Source: Sporosarcina sp. PTS2304
GTDB taxonomy: Bacteria; Bacillota; Bacilli; Bacillales_A; Planococcaceae
Assembly: GCF_003351785.1 (NCBI RefSeq)
Contig: NZ_CP031230.1
Location: 558,001-622,000 of the forward strand
Length of the DNA: 64,000 nucleotides
Direction: 5' to 3'
Positions 17,716 to 26,618 of this stretch are shown piece by piece. The position numbers and the translations under genes are program-made. The notes below the pieces were generated by a model. The model made no database searches. It saw nothing but the letters and a program-made list of their open reading frames with translations, and was not told where the DNA came from. Numbering within the stretch: position 1 is the stretch's first letter; every line of letters begins with the position of its first letter.

Positions 17716-18615
17716 ATGGTACCTGAAATAAAAGAATTGGCAGATGAATATGTATCTTATATCCGCTTGGAGAAAAATTATTCATCCTACACTGTAAAAG
17801 AGTATGAAAAAGATCTTCAAGAGTTTTTGGCGTTTCTAGAAGAAGAAGGAATCGATGATGTAAGAGATATAGAATATCCTGTAGCTAGACTTTATGTCAC
17901 ACGACTATATGATCGTAAGTTTGCGAGAACTACTATTTCCAGAAAAATTTCATCCATACGTTCATTCTTTAGATTTATACATGCGCGCTATTCCATTGAA
18001 GATCAGGCGTTCCGTTTGCTGTTTCATCCAAAAAAAGAGCAGCGTTTACCTGCCTTTTTTTATGAGCAGGAGCTAGAAAAACTTTTTGACGTGACGATGG
18101 GTGATGACTTTCGTTCATTGCGTGATAGAGCATTACTTGAATTACTGTATGCTACGGGAATTCGAGTAGGCGAATTAGTCGCTATAGAAATCCAAGACGT
18201 AGATTTTTACTTAGGTATTGTGAAAGTGATGGGTAAAGGTAGAAAAGAACGTTTTGTGCCATTTGGCAGCTTTGCGGAAGAAGCGCTACAAGAGTATATG
18301 GAATGTAGTCGTCCAAAGTTAATGAAGCAAAAACAACATGCGAGTCTGTTTGTTAATTTACGTGGGGATCCACTGACTGATCGTGGAGTTAGATATGTTT
18401 TAAATGATTTGATGGAGAAAGCAGCGCTACATGCAAAAATCACACCTCATATGATTAGACATACATTTGCAACGCATTTACTAGGAGCTGGTGCAGATCT
18501 TCGTTCCGTGCAAGAATTGCTCGGTCACAGTCATTTGTCGTCCACACAAGTGTATACTCACATTACAAATGAACATTTGCGTCAAACGTATTTACAAACG
18601 CACCCTCGTGCATAG
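17716..18615 (+). CDS. xerC: Tyrosine recombinase XerC (CodV)
   Basis: 299-aa recombinase that, with XerD, resolves chromosome dimers at dif. The N-terminal SAM-like core-binding domain covers about residues 1-90. The catalytic set is visible: R150 (ATGIRVGEL), K174 (GKGRKER), H245 and R248 ([11 protein letters not shown]), H271 (LLGHSHLS) and nucleophile Y280 (TQVYTHI). AAGAGGTGAT precedes the ATG at 17716; upstream in-frame starts would extend into the intergenic relic and are not supported. It heads the codV-hslV-hslU-codY cluster typical of Bacillales. Confidence 0.95.
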   Translation: MVPEIKELADEYVSYIRLEKNYSSYTVKEYEKDLQEFLAFLEEEGIDDVRDIEYPVARLYVTRLYDRKFARTTISRKISSIRSFFRFIHARYSIEDQAFRLLFHPKKEQRLPAFFYEQELEKLFDVTMGDDFRSLRDRALLELLYATGIRVGELVAIEIQDVDFYLGIVKVMGKGRKERFVPFGSFAEEALQEYMECSRPKLMKQKQHASLFVNLRGDPLTDRGVRYVLNDLMEKAALHAKITPHMIRHTFATHLLGAGADLRSVQELLGHSHLSSTQVYTHITNEHLRQTYLQTHPRA

Positions 18616-18623
18616 GAGGTAAG

Positions 18624-19163
18624 ATGATGGAATTTCATGCTACAACGATTTTTGCCATTCATCATGAAGGAAAGTGTGCCATGTCCGGTGATGGGCAAGT
18701 GACGATGGGAAATACAGTCGTTATGAAACATACAGCGAAAAAAGTCCGTAGACTATTTAATGGAAAAGTACTTGCTGGTTTTGCTGGCTCGGTAGCAGAT
18801 GCTTTTACATTGTTTGATTTATTTGAAGCGAAACTGATGGAGTATGATGGGAATCTCCAAAGGGCTTCTGTAGAACTTGCTAAAGAATGGCGTGGAGATC
18901 GAATACTGCGAAAGCTAGAAGCTATGCTGCTCGTAATGGATCAAAAAACGTTATTGTTAGTATCAGGAACTGGAGAAGTTATTGAGCCGGATGATGGCAT
19001 TTTGGCCATTGGTTCGGGCGGCAATTACGCTTTAGCAGCAGGCAGAGCATTAAAAAAGCATAGCAACGGATTAACAGCTGAGGAAATCGCTAGAGCTTCA
19101 TTGGAGACAGCGGCAGATATTTGTGTATATACCAACCATGAAATTATTGTGGAGGTGCTCTGA
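18624..19163 (+). CDS. hslV: ATP-dependent protease proteolytic subunit HslV (ClpQ/CodW)
   Basis: 179-aa Ntn-hydrolase that forms the double-ring chamber of Hsl[14 protein letters not shown] and [22 protein letters not shown] are characteristic. The first residues are MMEFHATT or MEFHATT: ATGs at 18624 and 18627 both follow AGGAGGT, and the second is better spaced. No serine occurs ahead of the two threonines, unlike B. subtilis CodW, which uses an N-terminal serine. Autoprocessing to expose a threonine is therefore expected. It lies 8 nt after xerC and is immediately followed by hslU. Confidence 0.95.
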   Translation: MMEFHATTIFAIHHEGKCAMSGDGQVTMGNTVVMKHTAKKVRRLFNGKVLAGFAGSVADAFTLFDLFEAKLMEYDGNLQRASVELAKEWRGDRILRKLEAMLLVMDQKTLLLVSGTGEVIEPDDGILAIGSGGNYALAAGRALKKHSNGLTAEEIARASLETAADICVYTNHEIIVEVL

Positions 19164-19166
19164 TTG

Positions 19167-20558
19167 ATGATGAAACAAGAAATGACTCCAAAGGCGCTTA
19201 CTGCCCATTTGGATCGTTATATTATTGGGCAGGAGAAAGCGAAGAAGGCTGTAGCGGTTGCAATGCGAAATCGTTACAGACGCATGCAGCTAACTGATGA
19301 AGAACAAGACGAAGTAATTCCGAAAAATATTTTAATGATCGGACCGACCGGTGTAGGAAAAACTGAAATCGCTAGACGTATCGCCAAATTAATTCACGCG
19401 CCTTTTGTTAAAGTCGAAGCCACGAAATTTACAGAAGTAGGTTACGTAGGTCGAGATGTAGAGTCAATGATACGTGATTTGACAGAGGTCGGTGTGCGCA
19501 TGGTTAAAGAAGACATGAGAGAATCTGTAAAAGACCAAGCGCAAAAATTAGCAGAAGAACGCCTAGTGAAGTTGCTGGTGCCGGAAGCTAAAAAGCAAAA
19601 TAGTGGGCAAAATCCGTTTGAAATGTTTTTTGGTCAAAAAGCGCAGACGCAAGAAGAAACGCCTGAAGACTTAACGGAAATCAGAAGAAAACGATCAGAA
19701 ATTGCCATGCAACTAAAAGCCGGACAAATTGAAGAGCGGATGGTAACTATTGAAGTAACAGCGCAACAACCGTCATTGTTCGACGCATTTCAAGGATCGG
19801 GTATGGAAAATATGTCTGGCATGCAAGATGCACTTTCTTCACTAATGCCGAAAAAAACAGTTCAACGACGTATGAAAGTAAAAGATGCTAGAAAAGTGTT
19901 AGAGGCTGAAGAAGCGGATCAGCTGATCGATCAAGAAGAAGTGGCCCGTAGAGGGATAGAGATGACTGAACAGGCGGGTATCATCTTTTTAGATGAGATG
20001 GACAAAATTGCCAGTAGTAATCAAAAATCTTCCGGAGAAGTGTCGAGAGAAGGTGTCCAGCGTGACATACTGCCAATAGTTGAAGGTTCTACTGTCACGA
20101 CGAAGTATGGAGCTGTGAAAACCGACTATATTCTTTTTATTGCTGCTGGAGCTTTCCATATGTCCAAACCGTCTGACATTATACCAGAGCTGCAAGGAAG
20201 ATTTCCGATACGCGTAGAGTTGGACAAATTGACAAAAAGCGATTTTGAGCGCATACTGCTAGAGCCGGATTTTTCATTATTAAAACAATATGAACGATTA
20301 CTTGCAACGGAAGAAGTAGAAATTGAGTTTACAGAAGAGGCGATTAGTAAACTTGCGCAAATTGCTTATGAAGTGAATAATGAAACAGAAAATATTGGTG
20401 CTAGAAGATTGCATACAATTCTCGAAAAACTATTGGAAGATCTTTCCTTTGAAGCGGCTGATATTGGACCAGCTTCTATAAAGATTACACCTGCATATGT
20501 AGATGAGAAATTAGATGGAATTGTAAAGAACAAAGATTTGTCACATTTTATTCTGTAA
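19167..20558 (+). CDS. hslU: HslU ATPase subunit (ClpY/CodX)
   Basis: 463-aa AAA+ unfoldase that feeds substrates to HslV. Walker A is GPTGVGKT at residues 59-66; [15 protein letters not shown] follows; Walker [10 protein letters not shown] is near 274-282, and [20 protein letters not shown] is the sensor-2 region. An intermediate domain with charged and Gln-rich segments lies in between. The C-terminal KDLSHFIL tail inserts into HslV. GGAGGTG at 19151-19157 is 9 nt before the ATG at 19167. Confidence 0.97.
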   Translation: MMKQEMTPKALTAHLDRYIIGQEKAKKAVAVAMRNRYRRMQLTDEEQDEVIPKNILMIGPTGVGKTEIARRIAKLIHAPFVKVEATKFTEVGYVGRDVESMIRDLTEVGVRMVKEDMRESVKDQAQKLAEERLVKLLVPEAKKQNSGQNPFEMFFGQKAQTQEETPEDLTEIRRKRSEIAMQLKAGQIEERMVTIEVTAQQPSLFDAFQGSGMENMSGMQDALSSLMPKKTVQRRMKVKDARKVLEAEEADQLIDQEEVARRGIEMTEQAGIIFLDEMDKIASSNQKSSGEVSREGVQRDILPIVEGSTVTTKYGAVKTDYILFIAAGAFHMSKPSDIIPELQGRFPIRVELDKLTKSDFERILLEPDFSLLKQYERLLATEEVEIEFTEEAISKLAQIAYEVNNETENIGARRLHTILEKLLEDLSFEAADIGPASIKITPAYVDEKLDGIVKNKDLSHFIL

Positions 20559-20589
20559 GTAAGTCGTATTTGTTTATTTAATGATTAAA

Positions 20590-20604
20590 AACCTTTAGAA
20601 TATT
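20590..20604 (+). promoter_or_regulatory. Possible CodY box upstream of codY
   Basis: AACCTTTAGAATATT matches 11 of 15 positions of the published CodY consensus AATTTTCWGAAAATT. It lies 42 nt upstream of the codY start, in a place that would allow autoregulation. No promoter hexamers were clearly identified around it. Confidence 0.35.
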
Positions 20605-20645
20605 CATTAAAGTCAACCGAAGGATTATAAGGAGGAACATTAGAA

Positions 20646-21422
20646 ATGAGTTTATTAGTTAAAACGAGAAAAATTAATGCAATGTTACAAAAGGGAGCTG
20701 GTGGACCAGTCAACTTTAAAGAAATGGCTGAGGAACTAAGTGACGTTATCGATTGTAACGCGTTTATTGTAAGTCGAAAAGGTAAATTACTCGGACTGGA
20801 AATTCATCATCAGATCGATAATGATCGTATGAAGAAAATGTTTGAAGACCGCAAATTCCCTGAAGAGTACACGAATCATTTATTTGAAATTCAAGAAACT
20901 TCACCAAATCTTGATATCGAAAGTGCTTATACAGTATTTCCAATAGAAAACAAAGAACTATTCAAAGATGGTTTAACAACGATTGTTCCAATTATCGGTG
21001 GTGCTGAACGTTTAGGTACTTTAATCTTGGCTAGATTAAAGGATAGTTTTGGTGAAGATGATCTTATTCTTGCTGAGTATGGTGCGACTGTAGTCGGTAT
21101 GGAGATTCTTCGTGAGAAGTCGGAAGAGATTGAGCATGAAGCACGCAGTAAAGCTGTCGTACAAATGGCAATCAATTCGCTTTCGTACAGTGAACATGAA
21201 GCAATCGAGCACATTTTCAAAGAGTTAGACGGCAATGAAGGTCTGCTTGTCGCTTCTAAAATTGCAGATCGTGTAGGAATTACTCGTTCTGTCATCGTAA
21301 ATGCTTTACGTAAACTTGAAAGTGCTGGTGTTATTGAATCACGTTCGTTAGGTATGAAAGGTACGTACATTAAAGTATTGAATGATAAATTCTTACCGGA
21401 ACTTGAAAAGCATCAATCATAA
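20646..21422 (+). CDS. codY: Global transcriptional repressor CodY
   Basis: 258-aa GTP- and branched-chain-amino-acid-sensing repressor of stationary-phase, transport and, in Bacillus, motility genes. The N-terminal GAF domain covers about residues 1-155; the winged helix-turn-helix is at about 203-245 ([23 protein letters not shown]). Length is close to the B. subtilis protein. AAGGAGG precedes the ATG. It lies 87 nt after hslU and is followed by a strong terminator that separates it from the flagellar operon. Confidence 0.98.
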   Translation: MSLLVKTRKINAMLQKGAGGPVNFKEMAEELSDVIDCNAFIVSRKGKLLGLEIHHQIDNDRMKKMFEDRKFPEEYTNHLFEIQETSPNLDIESAYTVFPIENKELFKDGLTTIVPIIGGAERLGTLILARLKDSFGEDDLILAEYGATVVGMEILREKSEEIEHEARSKAVVQMAINSLSYSEHEAIEHIFKELDGNEGLLVASKIADRVGITRSVIVNALRKLESAGVIESRSLGMKGTYIKVLNDKFLPELEKHQS

Positions 21423-21447
21423 TAACTATAAACAAATGATCAATCAT

Positions 21448-21480
21448 GCATGAAAGCGGAACTCGCTTTCATGCTTTTTT
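21448..21480 (+). terminator. Intrinsic terminator after codY
   Basis: GCATGAAAGCG (21448-21458) pairs perfectly with CGCTTTCATGC (21464-21474) around a 5-nt loop, followed by six T (21475-21480). It is one of the strongest terminators in the window. Confidence 0.93.
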
Positions 21481-21986
21481 ATTTCAAGTTTTTTTACTTA
21501 GTAATTGTGAACAGAATACAATTATTTTCAGCTTTTACATCAGTAAATTTATTTTATAAATAGTACTTAACAATACCTACTTTAATCTTATAAATAGGTA
21601 GTATATGACTACTTAGACGAGAGAGATTAGTAGTACATAATTTAATAGGTGTAGTTAATACTATACTGGTGAATAGTTAACGCAAAAAATGTTAACGATG
21701 AATTAAAGTCATTAAATAAGCACTTAGCAAGCAAGAAACATACGGAAATGTCAACTGTTTAATTGAAAAAATAAAAGTTTCCTAAAGGCAATAAAGTGAC
21801 AAAAGAGTTACTTGGACCTATGAAAAAAATTAGAATTTGTTGGACAAAAATCATTATATTCAGCTACAATAGACTAAGAGAACACAAGAAGTTACAATAA
21901 ACTTTCTGGCGGAAGTGGAAAATATTGCTTTACAATGCAATATCCTAGTGAACAGTAGAAAACGTTCTAGAAAGGGAAGAGAGAAG
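21481..21986 (+). promoter_or_regulatory. Regulatory intergenic region upstream of the fla/che operon
   Basis: About 500 nt of AT-rich DNA without a convincing ORF. It contains a hairpin TACCTA...TAGGTA (21574-21600), two GTTAAC sites near 21677-21700, and a CodY-half-site-like TATTTTCAG at 21524-21531 region. The best promoter is at 21841-21870. I see no SigD-type box (TAAA-N15-GCCGATAT). Confidence 0.5.
21841..21870 (+). promoter_or_regulatory. Putative SigA promoter of the fla/che operon
   Basis: TGGACA at 21841-21846, an 18-nt spacer and TACAAT at 21865-21870, about 115 nt upstream of the flgB ATG. The hexamers are the same as those of the sucC promoter. Confidence 0.55.
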
Positions 21987-22376
21987 ATGGATATATACGG
22001 CAGTACCATCAATCTACTTGAAAGAGGTTTAGATTACTCATCGGCTAAAGGGAAAGCCATTTCTCAAAATATAGCTAATGTTGATACACCAAATTATAAA
22101 TCGAAAAATGTAGATTTTAAAGAAGTATTCTCAGGAGCGAAAAGTGTGGGGTTAGATGCTTATAAAACAAATGAGAAGCATATAGATTTTACCCATTCGG
22201 CTAGAAGTAAAACATTCGATATTTCTAATTTTCGCTATAGACAAGATCGTAACGGTGTAGATATGGATAAACAACAAGCAGATTTAGCTGCGAATCAAAT
22301 TTACAATTCAGCACTTATTGAGCGGCTAAATGGAAAGTTTAATTCATTGCAAAGTGTAATAAAAGGAGGGCGTTGA
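21987..22376 (+). CDS. flgB: Flagellar basal-body rod protein FlgB
   Basis: 129-aa proximal rod protein. The N-terminal motif ISQNIANVDTPNYKSKNVDF (residues about 25-44) is diagnostic for rod proteins. AAAGGGAAG lies upstream of the ATG at 21987; longer in-frame starts (for example 21915) have no ribosome-binding site and would encode a non-family extension. First gene of the large fla/che operon, 2 nt before the flgC ATG. Confidence 0.94.
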   Translation: MDIYGSTINLLERGLDYSSAKGKAISQNIANVDTPNYKSKNVDFKEVFSGAKSVGLDAYKTNEKHIDFTHSARSKTFDISNFRYRQDRNGVDMDKQQADLAANQIYNSALIERLNGKFNSLQSVIKGGR

Positions 22377-22378
22377 CG

Positions 22379-22837
22379 ATGAGTATATTCCATAGTTTGA
22401 ATACATCATCCTCTGCACTTACTGCCCAAAGACTACGGATGGACGTCATTTCATCTAATATGGCAAATGTAGATTCTACACGTGCAAAACAAGTAGATGG
22501 AGAATGGCAGCCATATAGAAGGAAAACAGTGACATTGCAACCGAAAGAAGGACAATTCGCTTCGTTTTTACAGGCTGCGAAGGGCACACATACTCATGGA
22601 TCTGCCAACGGAGTGGCGGTAACGCGCATTAAAGAAGACCGGGAGACACCATTTAAATTAGTTTTCGATCCCACGCATCCAGATGCAAATGATGAAGGCT
22701 ATGTGCAAATGCCTAATGTGGATCCTTTACGAGAAATGATCGATTTAATGTCTGCCACTAGATCATATGAAGCGAATGTCACTGTATTAAACGCGAATAA
22801 GTCAATGCTCATGAAAGCGTTAGAAATCGGAAGATAA
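22379..22837 (+). CDS. flgC: Flagellar basal-body rod protein FlgC
   Basis: 152-aa proximal rod protein with MDVISSNMANVDSTRAK near the N-terminus and the C-terminal ATRSYEANVTVLNANKSM helix typical of axial proteins. AAAGGAGGG at 22362-22370 is 8 nt before the ATG. Polymerises on FliE and FlgB in the rod. Confidence 0.95.
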   Translation: MSIFHSLNTSSSALTAQRLRMDVISSNMANVDSTRAKQVDGEWQPYRRKTVTLQPKEGQFASFLQAAKGTHTHGSANGVAVTRIKEDRETPFKLVFDPTHPDANDEGYVQMPNVDPLREMIDLMSATRSYEANVTVLNANKSMLMKALEIGR

Positions 22838-22858
22838 ACTTCATAAGGAGTGGGAAAT

Positions 22859-23164
22859 ATGCCAGTACAATCAATTTCGGGCGCGCTTTCTGCCATGCCC
22901 ATACAACAAACGCAAACAACACAAAAAACACCTTTTGAAGCACAACAAAGCTTTTCTGCCATGCTGAACGATGCTATTCATCAAGTCGATCAGAAGCAAA
23001 AAACTTCAGATGAAATGACGATTAAACTTATCAAAGGTGAAGATGTTGATTTGCATAATGTTATGATTGCTGCCCAAAAGGCTAGTGTTGCATTAAGTGC
23101 AACCGTTGAAATGCGTAATAAAGTAGTGGAAGCTTATCAGGAAATCATTAGAATGCCTGTTTAA
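22859..23164 (+). CDS. fliE: Flagellar hook-basal body complex protein FliE
   Basis: 101-aa adaptor between the MS ring and the rod. The C-terminal half VDLHNVMIAAQKASVALSATVEMRNKVV (about residues 63-90) is the family core. AAGGAG at 22845-22850 is 8 nt before the ATG at 22859; a GTG at 22850 overlaps that site. A 62-nt gap separates it from fliF. Confidence 0.94.
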   Translation: MPVQSISGALSAMPIQQTQTTQKTPFEAQQSFSAMLNDAIHQVDQKQKTSDEMTIKLIKGEDVDLHNVMIAAQKASVALSATVEMRNKVVEAYQEIIRMPV

Positions 23165-23226
23165 TAGAAAGAAAAACATAAAGCAAACTTGGAGATTTAC
23201 CCAGTTAGGCTGACCGGGGGATTAGA

Positions 23227-24825
23227 ATGAAAGAGAGATTTGCGAAACTTAGAACGGATATTAAGATGTTCTGGGAAAGTCGCTCCAAAAATCAAAAGAT
23301 TATATATATTGTGACGGCAGCCAGCGTACTTGCTCTGGCGATTTTTTTGACAATATATTTTTCTCGAACAACCTATGTAAAACTATATTCAGACGTATCG
23401 CCTTCTGAAATTGGTCGCATTAAGGAAGTACTAGATGGTCAAGGCGTTATGTACATAGTAGAGCCAGGAGGTACAGCTATATCCGTACCAGAAAAACAAC
23501 TAGATAATTTACGTGTATCACTAGCTGCTGAAGGTTTTCCGGACTCTGGCCTCATTGATTATTCATTCTTCTCGGACAATGCAGGTTTTGGTACAACAGA
23601 CAATGAATTTAATATGATTAAGCTCGCAGCGATGCAAACAGAGTTGGCGAACTTAATAAAGGGTATAGAAGGTGTAAAGGACGCAAAAGTTATGCTCTCG
23701 TTGCCGACAGAAGGAATATTCGTCAACGACTCAACGACTGAAGCTAGTGCTGCAATCATGCTGAAAACGAATGCCGGACATAACTTTACTGATCAGCAAA
23801 TTGCGGCCCTTTATAATTTAGTGTCAAAAAGTTTACCGAATCTCTCTAATGATAATATCGTCATACAGAACCAATATTTTGAGTATTTTGATCTAAAAGA
23901 TTCAGGAAATTCTTTAGGTCAAAATGTGACAGATCAAATGGACGTAAAAAAGACGATAGAACGTGATATTCAGCGTCAAGTACAAATGATGTTAGGCACG
24001 ATGATGGGGCAAGATAAAGTTGTTGTATCAGTAACAACGGACATCGATTTCAAAGTAGAGCAACGTAAAGAAGAATTAGTAACTCCTGTTGATGAAGAAA
24101 ATATGCAAGGAATTGCGCTAAGTGTCCAGCGGATTACTGAGTCGTTTTCAGGGACTAATCCAGCAGTCGGCGGCACACCTGAAGGGGAAGACCCGACAGA
24201 CAATCGAACGACTTATGTAGAAGGTGAAACGGGCAATGGTGATTATGAACGCCTAGAAGAAACAATCAATAATGAAGTAAATAGAATTCGTAAAGATATT
24301 GTGGAAAGTCCATATAAAATTCGCGATTTAGGCATACAAGTAATGATTGAGCCTCCTACTGCCGATGATCCAACATCGCTAGCTCCTGAAGTTCAACAAG
24401 ATATTGAGCGTATTTTAGAAACGATTGTGCGCACAACGTTAGACAAAGAAGCGGCTGGCGAACTTACTGACGAACTACTGGCAGAGAAAATTGCGGTTTC
24501 TGTACAGCCGCTAAGAGGCAAGAATATCGCATTTGAAGAAACAAAAACTGTAATCCCGTGGTGGGCTTATGTAATTGGAGGCGTCTTAGTCCTTGCGATT
24601 ATTGTACTAGTTGTATTATTCATGCGTAAGAGACGAAGAGAAGCTGAATTAGTAGAAGAAGCTCTAGAGGCTGAACAGCAACAGCTAGATGCGATTCAAG
24701 TAGATGATATTAACATGGAGCAAGAAACAGAAGCGACTGCACGTAGGAAGCAACTTGAAAAAATGGCGAAAGACAAGCCGGAAGAGTTTGCGAAATTACT
24801 ACGCACGTGGATTGCTGAGGAGTAA
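23227..24825 (+). CDS. fliF: Flagellar MS-ring protein FliF
   Basis: 532-aa inner-membrane ring protein. Two membrane segments lie at about residues 25-45 and 441-467, flanking the large periplasm-side (extracytoplasmic) ring-building region. The first RBM/YscJ-like domain follows the first membrane segment. The C-terminal tail (LRTWIAEE) binds FliG. The start codon is preceded by GGGGGA. Confidence 0.96.
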   Translation: MKERFAKLRTDIKMFWESRSKNQKIIYIVTAASVLALAIFLTIYFSRTTYVKLYSDVSPSEIGRIKEVLDGQGVMYIVEPGGTAISVPEKQLDNLRVSLAAEGFPDSGLIDYSFFSDNAGFGTTDNEFNMIKLAAMQTELANLIKGIEGVKDAKVMLSLPTEGIFVNDSTTEASAAIMLKTNAGHNFTDQQIAALYNLVSKSLPNLSNDNIVIQNQYFEYFDLKDSGNSLGQNVTDQMDVKKTIERDIQRQVQMMLGTMMGQDKVVVSVTTDIDFKVEQRKEELVTPVDEENMQGIALSVQRITESFSGTNPAVGGTPEGEDPTDNRTTYVEGETGNGDYERLEETINNEVNRIRKDIVESPYKIRDLGIQVMIEPPTADDPTSLAPEVQQDIERILETIVRTTLDKEAAGELTDELLAEKIAVSVQPLRGKNIAFEETKTVIPWWAYVIGGVLVLAIIVLVVLFMRKRRREAELVEEALEAEQQQLDAIQVDDINMEQETEATARRKQLEKMAKDKPEEFAKLLRTWIAEE

Positions 24826-24839
24826 CGGAGGGGTACAAG

Positions 24840-25853
24840 TTGGTTAAGAAGGATAAAGACATGTCAGGAAAACAAAAGGCAGCCTTATTGTTAATTTCAT
24901 TAGGTCCTGAAGTATCAGCTTCGGTTTATAAACATTTAAATGAAGAGGAGATTGAACGGTTAACGTTAGAAATTTCTGGCGTTAAAAAGGTTGAATCCTC
25001 CGTCAAGGAAGAGATCATTGAAGAGTTTCATAATATAGCATTAGCGCAGGATTACATTTCACAAGGCGGGATTGGTTATGCCAAAACTGTATTGGAAAAA
25101 GCTCTAGGTAAAGATCATGCCCAAGCGATTATTAATCGTCTGACTTCTTCTCTTCAAGTTAAGCCTTTTGATTTTGCTAGACGTGCGGAACCTTCGCAAA
25201 TCTTAAACTTTATCCAAAATGAACACCCGCAAACGATTGCACTCATTCTTTCTTATTTAGAAGCAGAGCAAGCGGGTTTGATTTTATCTTCTCTGCCGCA
25301 GGAAATGCAAGCAGATATAGCGAAAAGAATAGCGACGATGGAATCGACTTCTCCGGAAGTAATCAGTGAAATTGAAGCGGTGTTAGAACGTAAACTCTCT
25401 TCTACTGTCACACAGGATTATACAGAGACTGGTGGAGTAGATGCAGTTGTTGAAGTTCTTAATGGAGTCGATCGTTCGACAGAGAAAACCATTCTCGATG
25501 CGCTTGAAATTCAGGATCCAGAGTTAGCTGAAGAAATTCGTAAAAGAATGTTTGTCTTTGAAGATATCATTACGCTGGATAATCGTTCCATTCAGCGCGT
25601 AATACGAGATTGTGAGAATGAAGATTTAATTCTAGCGATGAAAGTTTCAAGCGAAGAAGTTAAAGAAATTTTATTCAAAAACATGTCTCAACGTATGGCA
25701 GAGTCTTTCCAAGAGGAAATGGAAGTAATGGGCCCTGTTCGTCTGCGAGATGTTGAAGAAGCGCAATCCAGAATTGTTGGTATTATACGTAGACTAGAAG
25801 ATGCAGGAGAAATAATTATTGCCCGTGGCGGAGGAGATGACATCATTGTCTAA
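24840..25853 (+). CDS. fliG: Flagellar motor switch protein FliG
   Basis: 337-aa C-ring protein that contacts FliF and the stators. The middle EHPQT motif is in ILNFIQNEHPQTIALIL, and the C-terminal torque helix includes IRKRMFVFEDIITLDNRSIQRVIRD (about residues 236-260). The start is a TTG at 24840, 6 nt after GGAGGGG. The encoded N-terminus VKKDKDMSGKQKAALL aligns with B. subtilis FliG from its first residues, which supports this start over the ATG at 24861. Confidence 0.95.
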   Translation: MVKKDKDMSGKQKAALLLISLGPEVSASVYKHLNEEEIERLTLEISGVKKVESSVKEEIIEEFHNIALAQDYISQGGIGYAKTVLEKALGKDHAQAIINRLTSSLQVKPFDFARRAEPSQILNFIQNEHPQTIALILSYLEAEQAGLILSSLPQEMQADIAKRIATMESTSPEVISEIEAVLERKLSSTVTQDYTETGGVDAVVEVLNGVDRSTEKTILDALEIQDPELAEEIRKRMFVFEDIITLDNRSIQRVIRDCENEDLILAMKVSSEEVKEILFKNMSQRMAESFQEEMEVMGPVRLRDVEEAQSRIVGIIRRLEDAGEIIIARGGGDDIIV

Positions 25854-26616
25854 TCTATTTCGTTCTGAGCGTACAGTAGTAGATCAAGATCAGGTAAAGG
25901 AAATTTCTATCCGAAGTTTACTTGAAGAACCTGTCGAAATTGCTGAAGAACCTATCACACACGGTATGGTGTTCGCAGAGCGTAATCGAATGATGGCTGA
26001 AATCCAGCAACGCAGTGATATTGCGGATGCGGAAATTGAGCAACGAATGGCAAGAGCAGCTGCGGATATTGAATCTATGCATGCTGCGTGGGCTAGTGAA
26101 AAGGAACAACTTCAGCAAGCGGCGTACGATGAAGGCTTTCAAGCGGGCTTTGAAGATGGACGTAATAAAGCAACAGCAGATATGCGAGAAATGATTGATG
26201 CAGCTAACGAAACAACAACATTATCGTATCAAAACGCCACACAATATTTAATCAATCAAGAACGAGTAATTTTGGATATTGCGATTCGTTCGGCTGAACA
26301 GATTATTAATAAAGCAGTAGAAGACGATGATGAGACTTATTTATCCATCGTCCGTAAAGGGATCAAGGAAGCTCAGGAGATGAAAGAGATCAAATTATTT
26401 GTACCTACTGAATACTTTAAAATGGTCACGCATAACCGTGCAGAATTAGCATCCATTTTCCCTCCTGAAACTCCATTTTTAATTTTTGTGAATGAAGACT
26501 TTTCTGCAACAGACTGTTTTATCGAGACAAATCATGGTCGTATCGTCGTCAGTGTAGATGAGCAATTAAATGAATTGAAAGAACAGCTTGTCAAAATTAT
26601 GGAAAGTGGTGTGTAA
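25846..26616 (+). CDS. fliH: Flagellar export ATPase regulator FliH
   Basis: About 256-aa stator-like partner of FliI. The N-terminal half is charged coiled coil with alanine-rich heptads; GFQAGFEDGRNKA is followed by the FliH/YscL domain with ALEL-like IAIRSAEQIINKAVEDDD. The start is uncertain: an ATG at 25837 directly abuts GGAGGAG, leaving no spacing, while a TTG at 25846 is 9 nt from it and is preferred here. It overlaps fliG by 8 nt. Confidence 0.88.
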   Translation: MSNLFRSERTVVDQDQVKEISIRSLLEEPVEIAEEPITHGMVFAERNRMMAEIQQRSDIADAEIEQRMARAAADIESMHAAWASEKEQLQQAAYDEGFQAGFEDGRNKATADMREMIDAANETTTLSYQNATQYLINQERVILDIAIRSAEQIINKAVEDDDETYLSIVRKGIKEAQEMKEIKLFVPTEYFKMVTHNRAELASIFPPETPFLIFVNEDFSATDCFIETNHGRIVVSVDEQLNELKEQLVKIMESGV

Positions 26617-26618
26617 TT

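Noticed and set aside
21900-21986. N-terminally extended FlgB starting at 21915
   Set aside because: The extension has no ribosome-binding site and does not resemble FlgB; the ATG at 21987 gives the family N-terminus.
23165-23226. Hairpin that could hide the fliF ribosome-binding site
   Set aside because: CCCAGT...ACCGGG has an A-C mismatch and only short pairing, too weak to claim.
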